64,000 nt of DNA. Origin: Muricea muricata (lineage: Eukaryota > Cnidaria > Anthozoa > Malacalcyonacea > Plexauridae). Positions within the stretch are counted from its first letter, which is position 1. Every line of letters starts with the position of its first letter. Position numbers and translations under genes: made by a program. The DNA lies in contig OY979718.1 in NCBI GenBank assembly GCA_963855995.1, positions 29,235,282-29,299,281 on the forward strand, given 5' to 3'. Below, piece after piece: positions 33,801-46,400 of this stretch. Below the pieces are notes generated by a model that was not told where the DNA came from, searched no databases, and saw nothing but the letters and a program-made list of their open reading frames with translations.

Positions 33801-36800
33801 AGTTATAGGTTTCTCATTTCAAAATGTCATTTCGCTCATCTCGATGGTTTGAGCGCCGAAAACCTTATTCAAGACTTGCTAACTTCTCCAAATTCCATTT
33901 AGAAGGTCTCCTTTAGGTCCGTGATTGCAGTTCATCATGGCGTTCAACTCGTCCACTTTAGCATTGAAAACCTCATTTTAAGCTCTAAAACTTCGCCCTG
34001 ATCGACTTACAACGGCGAATTTTAGTTGTGATTAGAGCATGTTTTTACTCTCATATCGCTTCTAGAACGCTTAAAACGCGATTTTGATGGTTCTAAGATC
34101 GTTTCCTTTCAGTTTACAAGCAAGTTATAGGTTTCTCATTTCAACATGTCATTTTGCTCGTCTGGATAATTTGAGCGCCGAAAACCTGATTCCCGACTTG
34201 CTAACTTCTGCAATTTCTATTTAGAAGGTCTCTTTTAGGTCCGTGATTGCAGTACAACATTGCGTTCCACTCGTTCACTTTAGCACTGATAATTTCATTT
34301 TAAGCTATAAAACGTCGCCCTGATCGACTTAAAACGGCAATTTTTAGTTTGTGATTTGAGCATGTTTTTACGCTCAAATCGCTTCTAGAATGCTTAAAAA
34401 GCGATTTTGAATGTTCTATGATCGTTTCTTTTCAGCTTAAAAGCAAGCTATAGCTTTCTCATTTCAAAATGTCATTTCGCTCATATCGATGGTTTGAGCG
34501 CAGAAAAACCTGATTCCCGATTCTATGTTCTGCAATTTCCATTTAGAAGGTCTCTTTTAGGTCCGTGATTGCAGTACATCATTGCCTTCAACTCGTTCAC
34601 TTTAGCACTGAAAACATCATTTTAAGCTCTAAAACGTCGTTATGATCGATTTAAAACGGATATTTTTTGTTGGTGATTTTAGCATGTTTTTACGCTCAAA
34701 TCGCTTCTAGAATGCTAAAAACGCGACTTTGATATTTCTAAGATCGTTTCTTTTTAAGTTTACAAGCAAGTTATAGGTTTCTCATGTCAACGTGTTATTT
34801 CGCTCATCTCGATAGTTTGAGCGGCGAAAGCATGATTCCCGACTTGCTAAGTTCTGCAATTTCCATTTAGAAAGTCCCTTTTATGTCCGTGATTGCAGTA
34901 TATCATTGCATTGAACTCGTTCACTTTAGCACTGAAAACATCATTTTAAGCTCTAAAACGTCGCCCTGATCGACTTTGAACGGCGAATTTTAGTTGTGAT
35001 TTGAGCATGTTTATACGCTCATATCGCTTCCAGAACGCTTAAAACGCGATTTTTATGGTTCTAAGATCGTTTCTTTTTAGTTTACAAGCAAGTTATAGGT
35101 TTCTCATCTCAACATGTCGTTTCGCTCATCTGGATAATTTGAGCGCCGAAAACCTGATTCCCGACTTGCTAACTTCTGCAAATTCCATTTAGAACGTCTC
35201 TTTTAGGTCCGTGATTGCAGTTCGTCATTGCGTTCAACTCGTTCCCTTTAGCACTGAAAACCTCATTTTAAGCTCTAAAACGTCGCCCTGATCGACTTAA
35301 GACGGCGAATTTTAGTTGTGATTTGAGCATGTTTTTACTCTCAAATCGCTTCCAGAACGCTTAAAATGCGATTTTGACGGTTCTCAGATCGTTTCTTTTC
35401 AATTTAGAAGCAAGTTATAGGTTTCTCATTTCAAAATGTCATTTCGCTCATCTCGATGGTTTGAGCGCTGAAAACCTGATTCCCGACTTGCTAACTTCTG
35501 CAATTTCCATTTAGAAGGTCTCTTTTAGGTCCGTGATTGCAGTTCATCATTGCGTCCAACTCGTTCACTTTAGCAATGAAAACCTCATTTTAAGCTCTAA
35601 AACGTCGCCCAGATCGACTTAAAACGGCGAATTTTAGTTGTGATTTGAGCATGTTTTTACACTCAAATCGGTTCCAGAGCGCTTAAAACGCGGTTTTGAT
35701 AATTCTAGCACCGTTTTTTTTCAGTTTACAAGCAAGTTATAGGTTTCTCATTTCAACATGTCATTTCGCTCATCTCGATGGTTTGAGCGCCGAAAACCTG
35801 ATTCCCGACTTGCTAACTTCTGCAATTTCTATTTAGAAGGTCTCTTTTAGGTCCGTATTGCAGTACAACATTGCGTTCCACTCGTTCACTTTAGCACTGA
35901 TAACTTCATTTTAAGCTATAAAACGTCGCCCTGATCGACTTAAAACGGCAATTTTTAGTTGGTGATTTGAAGATGTTTTTACGCTCAAATCGCTCCTAGA
36001 ACGCTTAAAAAGCGATTTTGATGGTTCTAAGATCGTTTCTTTTCAACTTAAAAGCAAGCTATAGCTTTCTCATTTCAAAATGTCATTTCGCTCATCTCGA
36101 TGGTTTGAGCGCCAAAAACCTGATTCCCGACTTGCTAACTTCTGCAATTTCTATTTAGAAGGTCTCTTTTAGGTCCGTGATTGCAGTACAATATTGCGTT
36201 CCACTCGTTCACTTTAGCACTGATAACTTCATTTTAAGCTATAAAACGTCGCCCTGATCGACTTAAAACGGCAATTTTTAGTTGGTGATTTGAAGATGTT
36301 TTTACGCTCAAATCGCTTCTAGAACGCTTAAAAAGCGATTTTGATGGTTCTAAGATCGTTTCTTTTCAACTTAAAAGCAAGCTATAGCTTTCTCATTTCA
36401 AAATGTCATTTCGCTCATCTCGATGGTTTGAGCGCCAAAAACCTGATTCCCGACTTGCTAACTTCTGCAATTTCTATTTAGAAGGTCTCTTTTAGGTCCG
36501 TGATTGCAGTACAACATTGCGTTCCACTCGTTCACTTTAGCACTGATAATTTCATTTTAAGCTATAAAACGTCGCCCTGATCGACTTAAAACGGCAATTT
36601 TTTGTTTGTGATTTGAGCCTGTTTTTACGCTCAAATCGCTCCTAGAATGCTTAAAACGCGACTTTGATATTTTTAAGATCGTTTCTTTTTAAGTTTACAA
36701 GAAAGTTATAGTTTTCTCATGTCAACGTGTTATTTCGCTCATCTCGATAGTTTGAGCGGCGAAAGCATGATTCCCGACTTGCTAAGTTCTGCAATTTCCA

Positions 36801-39659
36801 TTTAGAAAGTCCCTTTTATGTCCGTGATTGCAGTATATTATTGCATTGAACTCCTTCACTTTAGCACTGAAAATATCATTTTAAGCTCTAAAACGTCGCC
36901 CTGATCGACTTAGAACGGCGAAATTTAGTTGTGATTTGAGCATGTTTTTACGCTCATATCGCTTCCAGAACGCTTAAAACGCGATTTTTATGGCTCTAAG
37001 ATCGTTTCTTTTCAGTTTACAAGCAAGTTATAGGTTTCTCATTTCAACATGTCATTTCGCTCATCTCGATTATTTTAGCGCCGAAAACCTGACTCCCGAG
37101 TTTCTAACTTCTGCAAATTCCATTTAGAAGGTCTCTTTTAGGTCCGTGATTGGAGTTCATCATTGCGTTCAACTCGTTCACTTTAGAACTGAGAACCTCA
37201 TTTTAAGCTCTAAAACGTTGCCATGATCGACTTAAAACGGCGAATTTTAGTTGTGATTTGAGCATGTTTTTACTCTCAAATCGCTTCCAGAACGCTTAAA
37301 ACGCGATTTTGACGCTTCTAAGATCGTTTCTTTTCAGTTTACAAGCAAGTTATAGGTTTCTCATTTCAAAATGTCATTTCGCTCATCTCGATGGTTTGAG
37401 CGCCGAAAACCTGATTCCCGACTTGCTAACTTCTGCAATTTCTATTTAGAAGGTCTCTTTTAGGTCCGTATTGCAGTACAACATTGCGTTCCACTCGTTC
37501 ACTTTAGCACTGAAAACATCATTTTAAGCTCTAAAACGTCGCCCTGATCGACTTAGAACGGCGAATTTTAGTTGTGATTTGAGCATGTTTTTACGCTCAT
37601 ATCGCTTCCAGAACGCTTAAAACGCGATTTCTATGGTTCTAAGATCGTTTCTTTTCAGTTTACAAGCAAGTTATAGGTTTCTCATTTCAACATGTCATTT
37701 CGCTCATCTCGATGATTTTAGCGCCGAAAACCTGATTCCCGAGTTTCTAACTTCTGCAAATTCCATTTAGAAGGTCTCTTTTAGGTCCGTGATTGGAGTT
37801 CATCATTGCGTTCAACTCGTTCACTTTAGCACTGAGAACCTCATTTTAAGCTCTAAAACGTTGCCCTGATCGACTTAAAACGGCGATTGTAGCATGTTTT
37901 TACTCTCAAATCGCTTCCAGAACGCTTAAAACGCGATTTTGACGCTTCTAAGATCGTTTCTTTTCAGTTTACAAGCAAGTTATAGGTTTCTCATTTCAAC
38001 ATGTCCTTTCGCTCATCTCGATAATTTGAGCGCCGAAAACCTGATTCCCGACTTGCTAACTTCTGCAAATTCCATTTAGAAGGTCTCTTTTAGGTCCCTG
38101 ATTGCAGTACATCATTGCGCTCAACTCGTTCACTTTAGCACTGAAAAAAGAATTTTAAGCTCTAAAACGTCGTTCTGATCGATTTAAAAAGGCAATTTTT
38201 AGTTGGTGATTTGAGCATGTTTTTACGCTCAAATCGCTTCTAGAATGCTTAAAACGCGACTTTGATCGTTCTAAGATCGTTTCTTTTTAAGTTTACAAGG
38301 AAGTTATAGGTTTCTAATGTCAACGTGTTATTTTTCTCAACTTGATGGTTTGAGCGCCGAAAACATGATTCTCGACTTGCTAAGTTCTGCAATTTCCATT
38401 TAGAAGGTCTCTTTTAGGTCCGTGATTGCAGTTCATCATTGCGTTCAACTCGTTCATTTTAGCACTAAAAACATTCTTTTAAGCTCTAAAACGTCGTTAT
38501 GATCGATTTAAAACGGCAATTTTTAGTTGGTGATTTGAGCATGTTTTTACGCTCAAATCGCTTCTAGAATGCTTAAAACGCGACTTTGATCGTTCTAAGA
38601 TCGTTTCTTTTTAAGTTTACAAGCAAGTTATAGGTTTCTAATGTCAACGTGTTATTTTGCTTATCTTGATGGTTTGAGCGCCGAAAACATGATTCTCGAC
38701 TTGTTAAGTTCTGCAATTTCCATTTAGAAGGTCTCTTTTAGGTCCGTGATTGCAGTTCATCATTGCGTTCAACTCGTTCATTTGGCACTAAAAACATTCT
38801 TTTAAGCTCTAAAACGTCGTGATGATCGATTTAAAACGGCAATTTTTAGTAGATGATTTAAGCGTGTTTTTACGCTCAAATCGCCTCTAGAACGCTTAAA
38901 ACGCGATTTTGATGGTTCTAAGATCGTTTCTTTTCAGTTTACAAGCAAGTTATAGGTTTCTCATTTCAAAATGTCATTTCGCTCATCTCGATGGTTTGAG
39001 CGCCGAAAACCTGATTCCCGACTTGCTAACTTCTGCAAATTCCATTTAGAAGGTCTCCTTTAGGTCCGTGATTGCAGTTCATCATTGCGTTCAACTCGTT
39101 CACTTTAGAATTGAAAACCTCAATTTAAGCTCTAAAACGTCGCCCTGATCGACTTAGAACGGCGAATTTTAGTTGTGATTTGAGCATGTTTTTACGCTCA
39201 TATCGCTTCCAGAACACTTAAAACATGATTTTGATGGTTCTAAGATCGTTTCTTTTCAGTTTACAAGCAAGTTATAGGTTTCTCATTTCAACATGTCATT
39301 TCGCTCATCTCGATAATTTGAGCGCCGAAAACCTGACTCCCGATTTGTTAACTTCTTCAAATTCCATTTAGAAGGTCTCCTTTAGGTCCGTGATTGCAGT
39401 TCGTCATTGCGTTCAACTCGTTCCCTTTAGCACTGAAAACCTCATTTTAGGCTCTAAAACGTCGCCCTGATCGACTTAAGACGGCGAATTTTAGTTGTGA
39501 TTTGAGCATGTTTTTACTCTCAAATCGCTTCCAGAACGCTTAAAATGCGATTTTGACGGTTCTCAGATCGTTTCTTTTCAGTTTACAAGCAAGTTATAGG
39601 TTTCTCATTTCAAAATGTCATTTCGCTCATCTCCATGGTTTGAGCGCATAAAACCTGAT

Positions 39660-40743
39660 TAATAGATCAATTGCTTTTCGGTATGAAATAGATTGTCCGT
39701 TAAAAACACACAAAGAATAACGCAATGTTTATGTGGGAGAAATGGGTCATGGTGATGAAGTACTCCAATATAAAAGAACTATTACATAGCATTACTTATG
39801 TAATCATAGACTCGTATACAGTAACCAGCGGGGTGCATATAGGCCCGCTTGTAAGCTGAGTGCCCTTGGGATTAAGATTCCCATCAGGCAATGTTAAAGA
39901 GGTTAAGATCCCCCCTAACATTAACCTTTCCAAGGGGTTAAGATCCCCTTGGACAGTCCCTAGAATTTGAACAAGGGGTTAAGATCCCCATAAGACAATG
40001 TTAGAGGGGTTAAGATCCCCTCTAACATTAACCTGCCCAAGGGGTTAAGATCCCCTTGGACAGTCCTTAGAACTATTTACACATATTATAGTAACATTAA
40101 AGATGTGAGTCTATGGCCTGAACGTGATTATGGGAGCACTTCATCCCATAACCATATATATTTACTAGCCGTACAACTAACTTACAACCTGATAAAATAC
40201 TATATGTATTGTGTTAACCCAGTTCCATTTTAGTAACTTGTTGGCACATTTAAATTGTGTCCTTGAATAACGTTAATATTCTTCTTGGTGTCCGTGCAGT
40301 CCGGTGCATCTTACCATCATCTTCATGCCATATGTGACGTGGTGGGTGGGTGGGAAAATTATTGTAGCAGCTCCAATCTCTTGAGAGCTTTTACACAAAT
40401 TAAAGATATGACTGGCGAGCATGCATTGTTATCCTTACAAATCGACGGTTTTTATTGGCCGATCAGATCTCGGTCATATTATTCAGAATTCTCATTGGTT
40501 ATTTAAGACAAGCTGGCATGATGTGCACGTGCCCACAGCATGCATAGAGCATGATTATTGAGCTGATGTTAAACAGCGATAACCTTTGATCCATGCGTGA
40601 AATATTCAAATCACACCTAACAGAAACATGAGAACTTAGCACAGCCAATATCACTGCGTGAACAATATTCGAGGGACTTCCCTGCAATTATTCGCATTGC
40701 TCTATTAACTTTAATTTATAATTTTGGTATTATAAATTGGCTT
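39660..40743 (+). mobile_element. Helentron-like non-autonomous element (1,084 bp), copy 1 of a tandem pair
   Basis: It begins TAATAGATCAATTGC and ends GGCTT. The 5' end is repeated in inverse near the 3' end: GCATTGCTCTATTAA (40694-40708) is nearly the reverse complement of TTAATAGATCAATTGC. Next comes a 10-bp hairpin with a 6-base loop (40713-40738), then about 5 bp to the end. It lies between T and T of the satellite (ACCTGAT / TCCCGA) without a longer target duplication. Asymmetric inverted ends, a 3' hairpin, T-T insertion and tandem copies are the published traits of Helentrons and their non-autonomous derivatives. It has no Rep/helicase. Confidence 0.7.
39865..40070. repeat. Cluster of hairpins with GGGGTTAAGATCCCC core
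   Basis: Five or six copies of the core GGGGTTAAGATCCCC or close variants, each in an inverted context. Examples are CCAAGGGG/CCCCTTGG and AATGTTAGAGGGG/CCCCTCTAACATT around a TTAAGAT loop. Short internal tandem motifs are common in non-autonomous Helentrons. The same cluster is in each copy of the element. Confidence 0.8.
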
Positions 40744-43467
40744 TAATAGATCAATTGCTTTTCGGTATGAAATAGATTGTCCGTTAAAAACACACAAAGA
40801 ATAACGCAATGTTTATGTGGGAGAAATGGGTCATGGTGATGAAGTACTCCAATATAAAAGAACTATTACATAGCATTACTTATGTAATCATAGACTCGTA
40901 TACAGTAACCAGCGGGGTGCATATAGGCCCGCTTGTAAGCTGAGTGCCCTTGGGATTAAGATTCCCATCAGGCAATGTTAAAGGGGTTAAGATCCCCCCT
41001 AACATTAACCTGTCCAAGGGGTTAAGATCCCCTTGGACAGTCCCTAGAATTTGAACAAGGGGTTAAGATCCCCATAAGACAATGTTAGAGGGGTTAAGAT
41101 CCCCTCTAACATTAACCTGCCCAAGGGGTTAAGATCCCCTTGGACAGTCCTTAGAACTATTTACACATATTGTAGTAACATTAAAGATGTGAGTCTATGG
41201 CCTGAACGTGATTATGGGAGCACTTCATCCCCACAAATACACAGAATGTGTATTCCCCATAGACGAACAACCAACTCCCACAACAGCTGTAGTCATATAG
41301 AAGACAGCTTTTGCCAGGAAATGGTAAGACTTGCTGTTTAGGCATTACCATTGGTTTTATTACAGCTGGATCATCAGGGTGGCCAGGAAAAACCTGGGCA
41401 CAGGAAACCTGGATGGGGCCAGATAAATACCAGCAGCTTCCCCACAAAGCTTCTATATTACAACTTAATGATGAAACCACTGGTAATACGGAAAACAGAG
41501 CTGACCATTCTAGCCTTTTTGAAATATTTGTTCATCACTATTTAATCAGTCCAGCATGCTTTCAAGATTTTTTTTTTTCCGCAGGGAGACAAACAGAAAT
41601 GACCTTCTATTATCATTATTTTTTTTTTCTTTCTTATATACAGTATTTGTTCATTCTGTTTTAATCACTTTCACACGATTGCATGTGAGTTGTGTTTTAT
41701 GGCAAGAATAAAAATAACTTGGCATATTAAAAACATTGTTTTGCCCTGGTCTTCATTTTCAATATTTTGGAAACTTTTGTCGTTAGTTTTACAGATCGAC
41801 TGCGCCGTTAATCGATATACTGAAGCTTGTACTTTCCAATTCCGAGCGGCGCGCGCAGACTGACAGCTAGCGACGCTTATGCGACTTAAGCAGGAACCAA
41901 TTTGAAATAAATAAACTGTGTCAAAATTTAACTCTAGTAAGATGCCGAATGCCACTAGAAGTAATATTAATTTTTTGAAAGTAAACATTAAAATTTAAGT
42001 ACAGTTGGAAGAAATAGATTTTCCTTTGTGTAAGCAGAAATTTTTTCCACTGGTCTTAATAACGGGATATATAGAATTTCTTGATATGTGTCAAATACAG
42101 ATCTTGTGCTCAATATTTCTCAAGATATCTCATCTAGGAAAGCAATCATATTTGTATCGCATGTCTCAACCGCGTTAAAATATATTCAGCTGATTAGATC
42201 AGGTAGGATTACACAATAATCTCTCTTAGCAAGCCTTATTTATGCTCGTGTTCTACCACAAATAACAAATTGTGTGCATTTTGATTAGATTTTAAACGAA
42301 ATATGCAATAAAAATTTTTGGAATGCCCGGAATACTTACGATACCATATACAGCTAGCGCACATCATGATAGATGTAATATCAGATGCGACACTCAACTA
42401 GGTGCCACAATCCCCTTCAGACGTTGGTGTTGTTGCAAAATCTGCTGTACCGTACTCGCCAGAGCGCAGGGAAGAAACCGCGTCAACAGCTAGTATACAC
42501 GCAGGCTTGAAACGATGTTGGAGACACTATACAAGCTAGCGCTCTTCTACAGGACTGAGACGCAACGCTCGACGTTGGGTTTGAACAAGAATCTGCCGTG
42601 TTGACCGCGATCTCGTCTAGAACAGCTGGGCTGCTGTTGTAACAAACTTGCTGAGGCATCGTGGACATGACTTTGACAGCGGCACGGGCCGCATTGGTTG
42701 CAATAACGGCTACCGATTCTTCCACGCTACGAGAAACAATTGGTCATATCTTGTATGCGCCAAGTGGTCCTTGGAAAATAACGAAGATTGTGGGTTGTCA
42801 AGTTAAGGAAATGTCGACGTAGACGGCAAATTTGCGTTCCCTGCGGCGTCTACCGTTGGCCTCGAAGACGAAGTGATTGCGTGCTGTTGTAGCCGAGAGA
42901 CTAAAGCATTCTTTTGTCCATGGTTAGGTAGTCCTCTCTCAGTACATTGGCGTCGTAAACTCTCCGTATCACTATTGGCCGCCGTTGATCGAGATCAATC
43001 ATTGCGGTTAGAAATCCCTTTGGCGTTTTTACGACGAATAGGAGGCATTTCGATGAATAATAATTTGCGTGGAAATTCAAAATTATTGTAGCAGCTCCAA
43101 TCTCTTGAGAGCTTTTACACAAATTAAAGATATGACTGGCGAGCATGCATTGTTATCCTTACAAATCGACGGTTTTTATTGGCCGATCAGATCTCGGTCA
43201 TATTATTCAGAATTCTCATTGGTTATTTAAGACAAGCTGGCATGATGTGCACGTGCCCACAGCATGCATAGAGCATGATTATTGAGCTGATGTTAAACAG
43301 CGATAACCTTTGATCCATGCGTGAAATATTCAAATCACACCTAACAGAAACATGAGAACTTAGCACAGCCAATATCACTGCGTGAACAATATTCGAGGGA
43401 CTTCCCTGCAATTATTCGCATTGCTCTATTAACTTTAATTTATAATTTTGGTATTATAAATTGGCTT
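40744..43467 (+). mobile_element. Helentron-like element (2,724 bp), copy 2 of the tandem pair, with a different interior
   Basis: Its first 488 bp match the first 488 of copy 1 and its last 389 bp match the last 389 of copy 1, so both ends belong to one family. The interior (41232-43078) is unrelated to that of copy 1. It starts directly where copy 1 ends (GGCTT then TAATAGATC), so the two are head to tail without a spacer, as expected from rolling-circle products. No replication initiator is seen. Confidence 0.7.
41232..43078. other. Private interior of Helentron-like element 2, possibly captured sequence
   Basis: The first ~290 bp are related to 11550-11850 in inverse. The rest (about 41530-43078) has no match elsewhere in the window except its duplicate at 62153-63701. 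Locally it is GC-richer, for example 42480-42730, where a minus-strand frame of 80 codons is open. No family is recognised. Capture of host sequence is inference. Confidence 0.4.
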
Positions 43468-46400
43468 TCCCGACTTGCTAACTTCTGCAATTTCCATTTA
43501 GAAGGTCTCTTTTAGGTCCGTGATAGCAGTTCATCATTGCGTTCAACTCGTTCACTTTAGCACTGAGAACCTCATTTTAAGCTCTAAAACGTCGCCCTGA
43601 TGGACTTAAGACGGCGAATTTTAGTTGTGATTTGAGCATGTTTTTACTCTCAAATCGCTTCCAGAACGCTTAAAATGCGATTTTGACGGTTCTCAGATCG
43701 TTTCTTTTCAGTTTACAAGCAAGTTATAGGTTTCTCATTTCAAAATGTCATTTCGCTCATCTCGATGGTTTGAGCGCAGAAAACCTGATTCCCGACTTGC
43801 TAACTTCTGCAATTTCTATTTAGAAGGTCTCTTTAAGGTCCGTGATTGCAGTACAACATTGCGTTCCACTCATTCACTTTAGCACTGATAACTTCATTTT
43901 AAGCTATAAAACGTCGCCCTGATCGACTTAAAACGGCAATTTTTAGTTGTGATTTGAGTATGTTTTTACGCTCAAATCGCTTCCAGAACGCTTAAAACGC
44001 GATTTATACGGTTCTAAGATCGTTTCTTTTCAGTTTACAAGCAAGTTATAGGTTTCTCATTTCAAAATGTCATTTCGCTCATCTCGATGGTTTGAGCGCC
44101 GAAAACCTGATTCCCGACTTGCTAACTTCTGCAAATTCCATTTAGAAGGTCTCTTTTAGGTCCCTGATTGCAGTACATCATTGCGCTCAACTCGTTCACT
44201 TTAGCACTGAAAAAAGAATTTTAAGCTCTAAAACGTCGCCCTGATCGATTTAAAAAGGCAATTTTTAGTTGGTGATTTGAGCATGTTTTTACGCTCAAAT
44301 CGCTTCTAGAATGCTTAAAACGCGACTTTGATCGTTCTAAGATCGTTTCTTTTTAAGTTTACAAGCAAGTTATAGGTTTCTAATGTCAACGTGTTATTTT
44401 GCTCATCTTGATGGTTTGAGCGCCGAAAACATGATTCTCGACTTGCTAAGTTCTGCAATTTCCATTTAGAAGGTCTCTTTTAGGTCCGTGATTGCAGTTC
44501 ATCATTGCGTTCAACTCGTTCATTTTAGCACTAAAAACATTCTTTTAAGCTCTAAAACGTCGTTATATGATCGATTTAAAACGGCAATTTTTAGTAGATG
44601 ATTTGAGCATGTTTTTACGCTCATATCGCTTCCAGAACGCTTAAAACGCGATTTTTATGGTTCTAAGATGGTTTCTTTTCAGTTTACAAGCAAGTTATAG
44701 GTTTCTTATTTCAACATGTCATTTCGCTCATCTCGATGATTTGAGCGCCGAAAACCTGATTCCCGAGTTTCTAACTTCTGCAAACTCCATTCAGAAGGTC
44801 TCTTTTAGGTCCGTGATTGCAGTTCATCATTGCGTTCAACTCGTTCACTTTAGCACTGAGAACCTCATTTTAAGCTCTAAAACGTCGCCCTGATGGACTT
44901 AAGACGGCGAATTTTAGTTGTGATTTGAGCATGTTTTTACTCTCAAATCGCTTCCAGAACGCTTAAAATGCGATTTTGACGGTTCTCAGATCGTTTCTTT
45001 TCAGTTTACAAGCAAGTTATAGGTTTCTCATTTCAAAATGTCATTTTGCTCATCTCGATGGTTTGAGCGCAGAAAACCTGATTCCCGACTTGCTAACTTC
45101 TGCAATTTCTATTTAGAAGGTCTCTTTAAGGTCCGTGATTGCAGTACAACATTGCGTTCCACTCATTCACTTTAGCACTGATAACTTCATTTTAAGCTAT
45201 AAAACGTCGCCCTGATCGACTTAAAACGGCAATTTTTAGTTGGTGATTTGAGCATGTTTTTACGCTCAAATCGCTTCTAGAACGCTTAAAAAGCGATTTT
45301 GATGGTTCTAAGATCGTTTCTTTTCAGCTTAAAAGCAAGCTATAGCTTTCTCATTTCAAAATGTCATTTCGCTCATGTCGATGGTTTGAGCGCAGAAAAA
45401 CCTGATTCCCGACTTGCTAGGTTCTGCAATTTCCATTTAGAAGGTCTCTTTTAGGTCCGTGATTGCAGTACATCATTGCGTTCAACTCGTTCACTTTAGC
45501 ACTGAAAACATCATTTTAAGCTCCAAAACGTCGTTATGATCGATTTAAAACGGATATTTTCAGTTGGTGATTTGAGCATGTTTTTACGCTCAAATCGCTT
45601 CTAGAATGCTTAAAACGCGACTTTGATATTTCTAAGATCGTTTCTTTTTAAGTTTACAAGCAAGTTATAGGTTTCTCATGTCAACGTGTTATTTCGCTCA
45701 TCTCGATAGTTTGAGCGGCGAACGCATGATTCCCGACTTGCAAAGTTCTGCAATTTCCATTTAGAAAGTCCCTTTTATGTCCGTGATTGCAGTATATTAT
45801 TGCATTGAACTCGTTCACTTTAGCACTGAAAACATCATTTTAAGCTCTAAAACTTCGCCCTGATCGACTTAGAACGGCGAATTTTAGTTGTGATTTGAGC
45901 ATGTTTTTACGCTCATATCGCTTCCAGAACGCTTAAAACGCGATTTTTATGGTTCTAAGATCGTTTCTTTTCAGTTTACAAGCAAGTTATAGGTTTCTCA
46001 TTTCAACATGTCATTTCGCTCATCTCGATGATTTTAGCGCCGAAAACCTGATTCCCGAGTTTCTAACTTCTGCAAATTCCATTTAGAAGGTCTCTTTTAG
46101 GTCCGTGATTGGAGTTCATCATTGCGTTCAACTCGTTCACTTTAGCACTGAGAACCTCATTTTAAGCTCTAAAACGTTGCCCTGATCGACTTAAAACGGC
46201 GAATTTTAGTTGTGATTGTAGCATGTTTTTACTCTCAAATCGCTTCCAGAACGCTTAAAACGCGATTTTGACGCTTCTAAGATCGTTTCTTTTCAGTTTA
46301 CAAGAAAGTTATAGGTTTCTCATTTCAACATGTCATTTCGCTCATCTCGATGGTTTGAGCGCCGAAAACCTGATTCCCGACTTGCTAACTTCTGCAATTT

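Larger units (their letters stand above)
21905..39658 (+). repeat. Satellite, type B, about 55 monomers, first array
   Basis: Monomers of 320-324 bp with type B diagnostics: CGCCCTGATCGACTTAAAACG, GTCCGTGATTGCAG and TTTACAAGCAAGTTATAGG. Within a monomer three ~107-bp subrepeats can be aligned. Several variant monomers alternate (for instance those with ‘CGTCGTTATGATCG’ or ‘ATTGCGTTCCACTCG’), giving a higher-order pattern. No gene is supported within it; open frames are all short and not conserved. Confidence 0.95.

Noticed and set aside
39657-39662. TTAA at the left end of the Helentron-like element as a piggyBac-type duplication
   Set aside because: The right end has GGCTTTCCCG without TTAA, and the empty satellite site reads CTGATTCCCG, so only a T-T insertion fits.
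40285-43411. Repeated short open frames in the Helentron-like elements (62-117 codons) as genes
   Set aside because: They recur only because the DNA is duplicated, several start at non-ATG codons, and none shows a domain or conserved residues.
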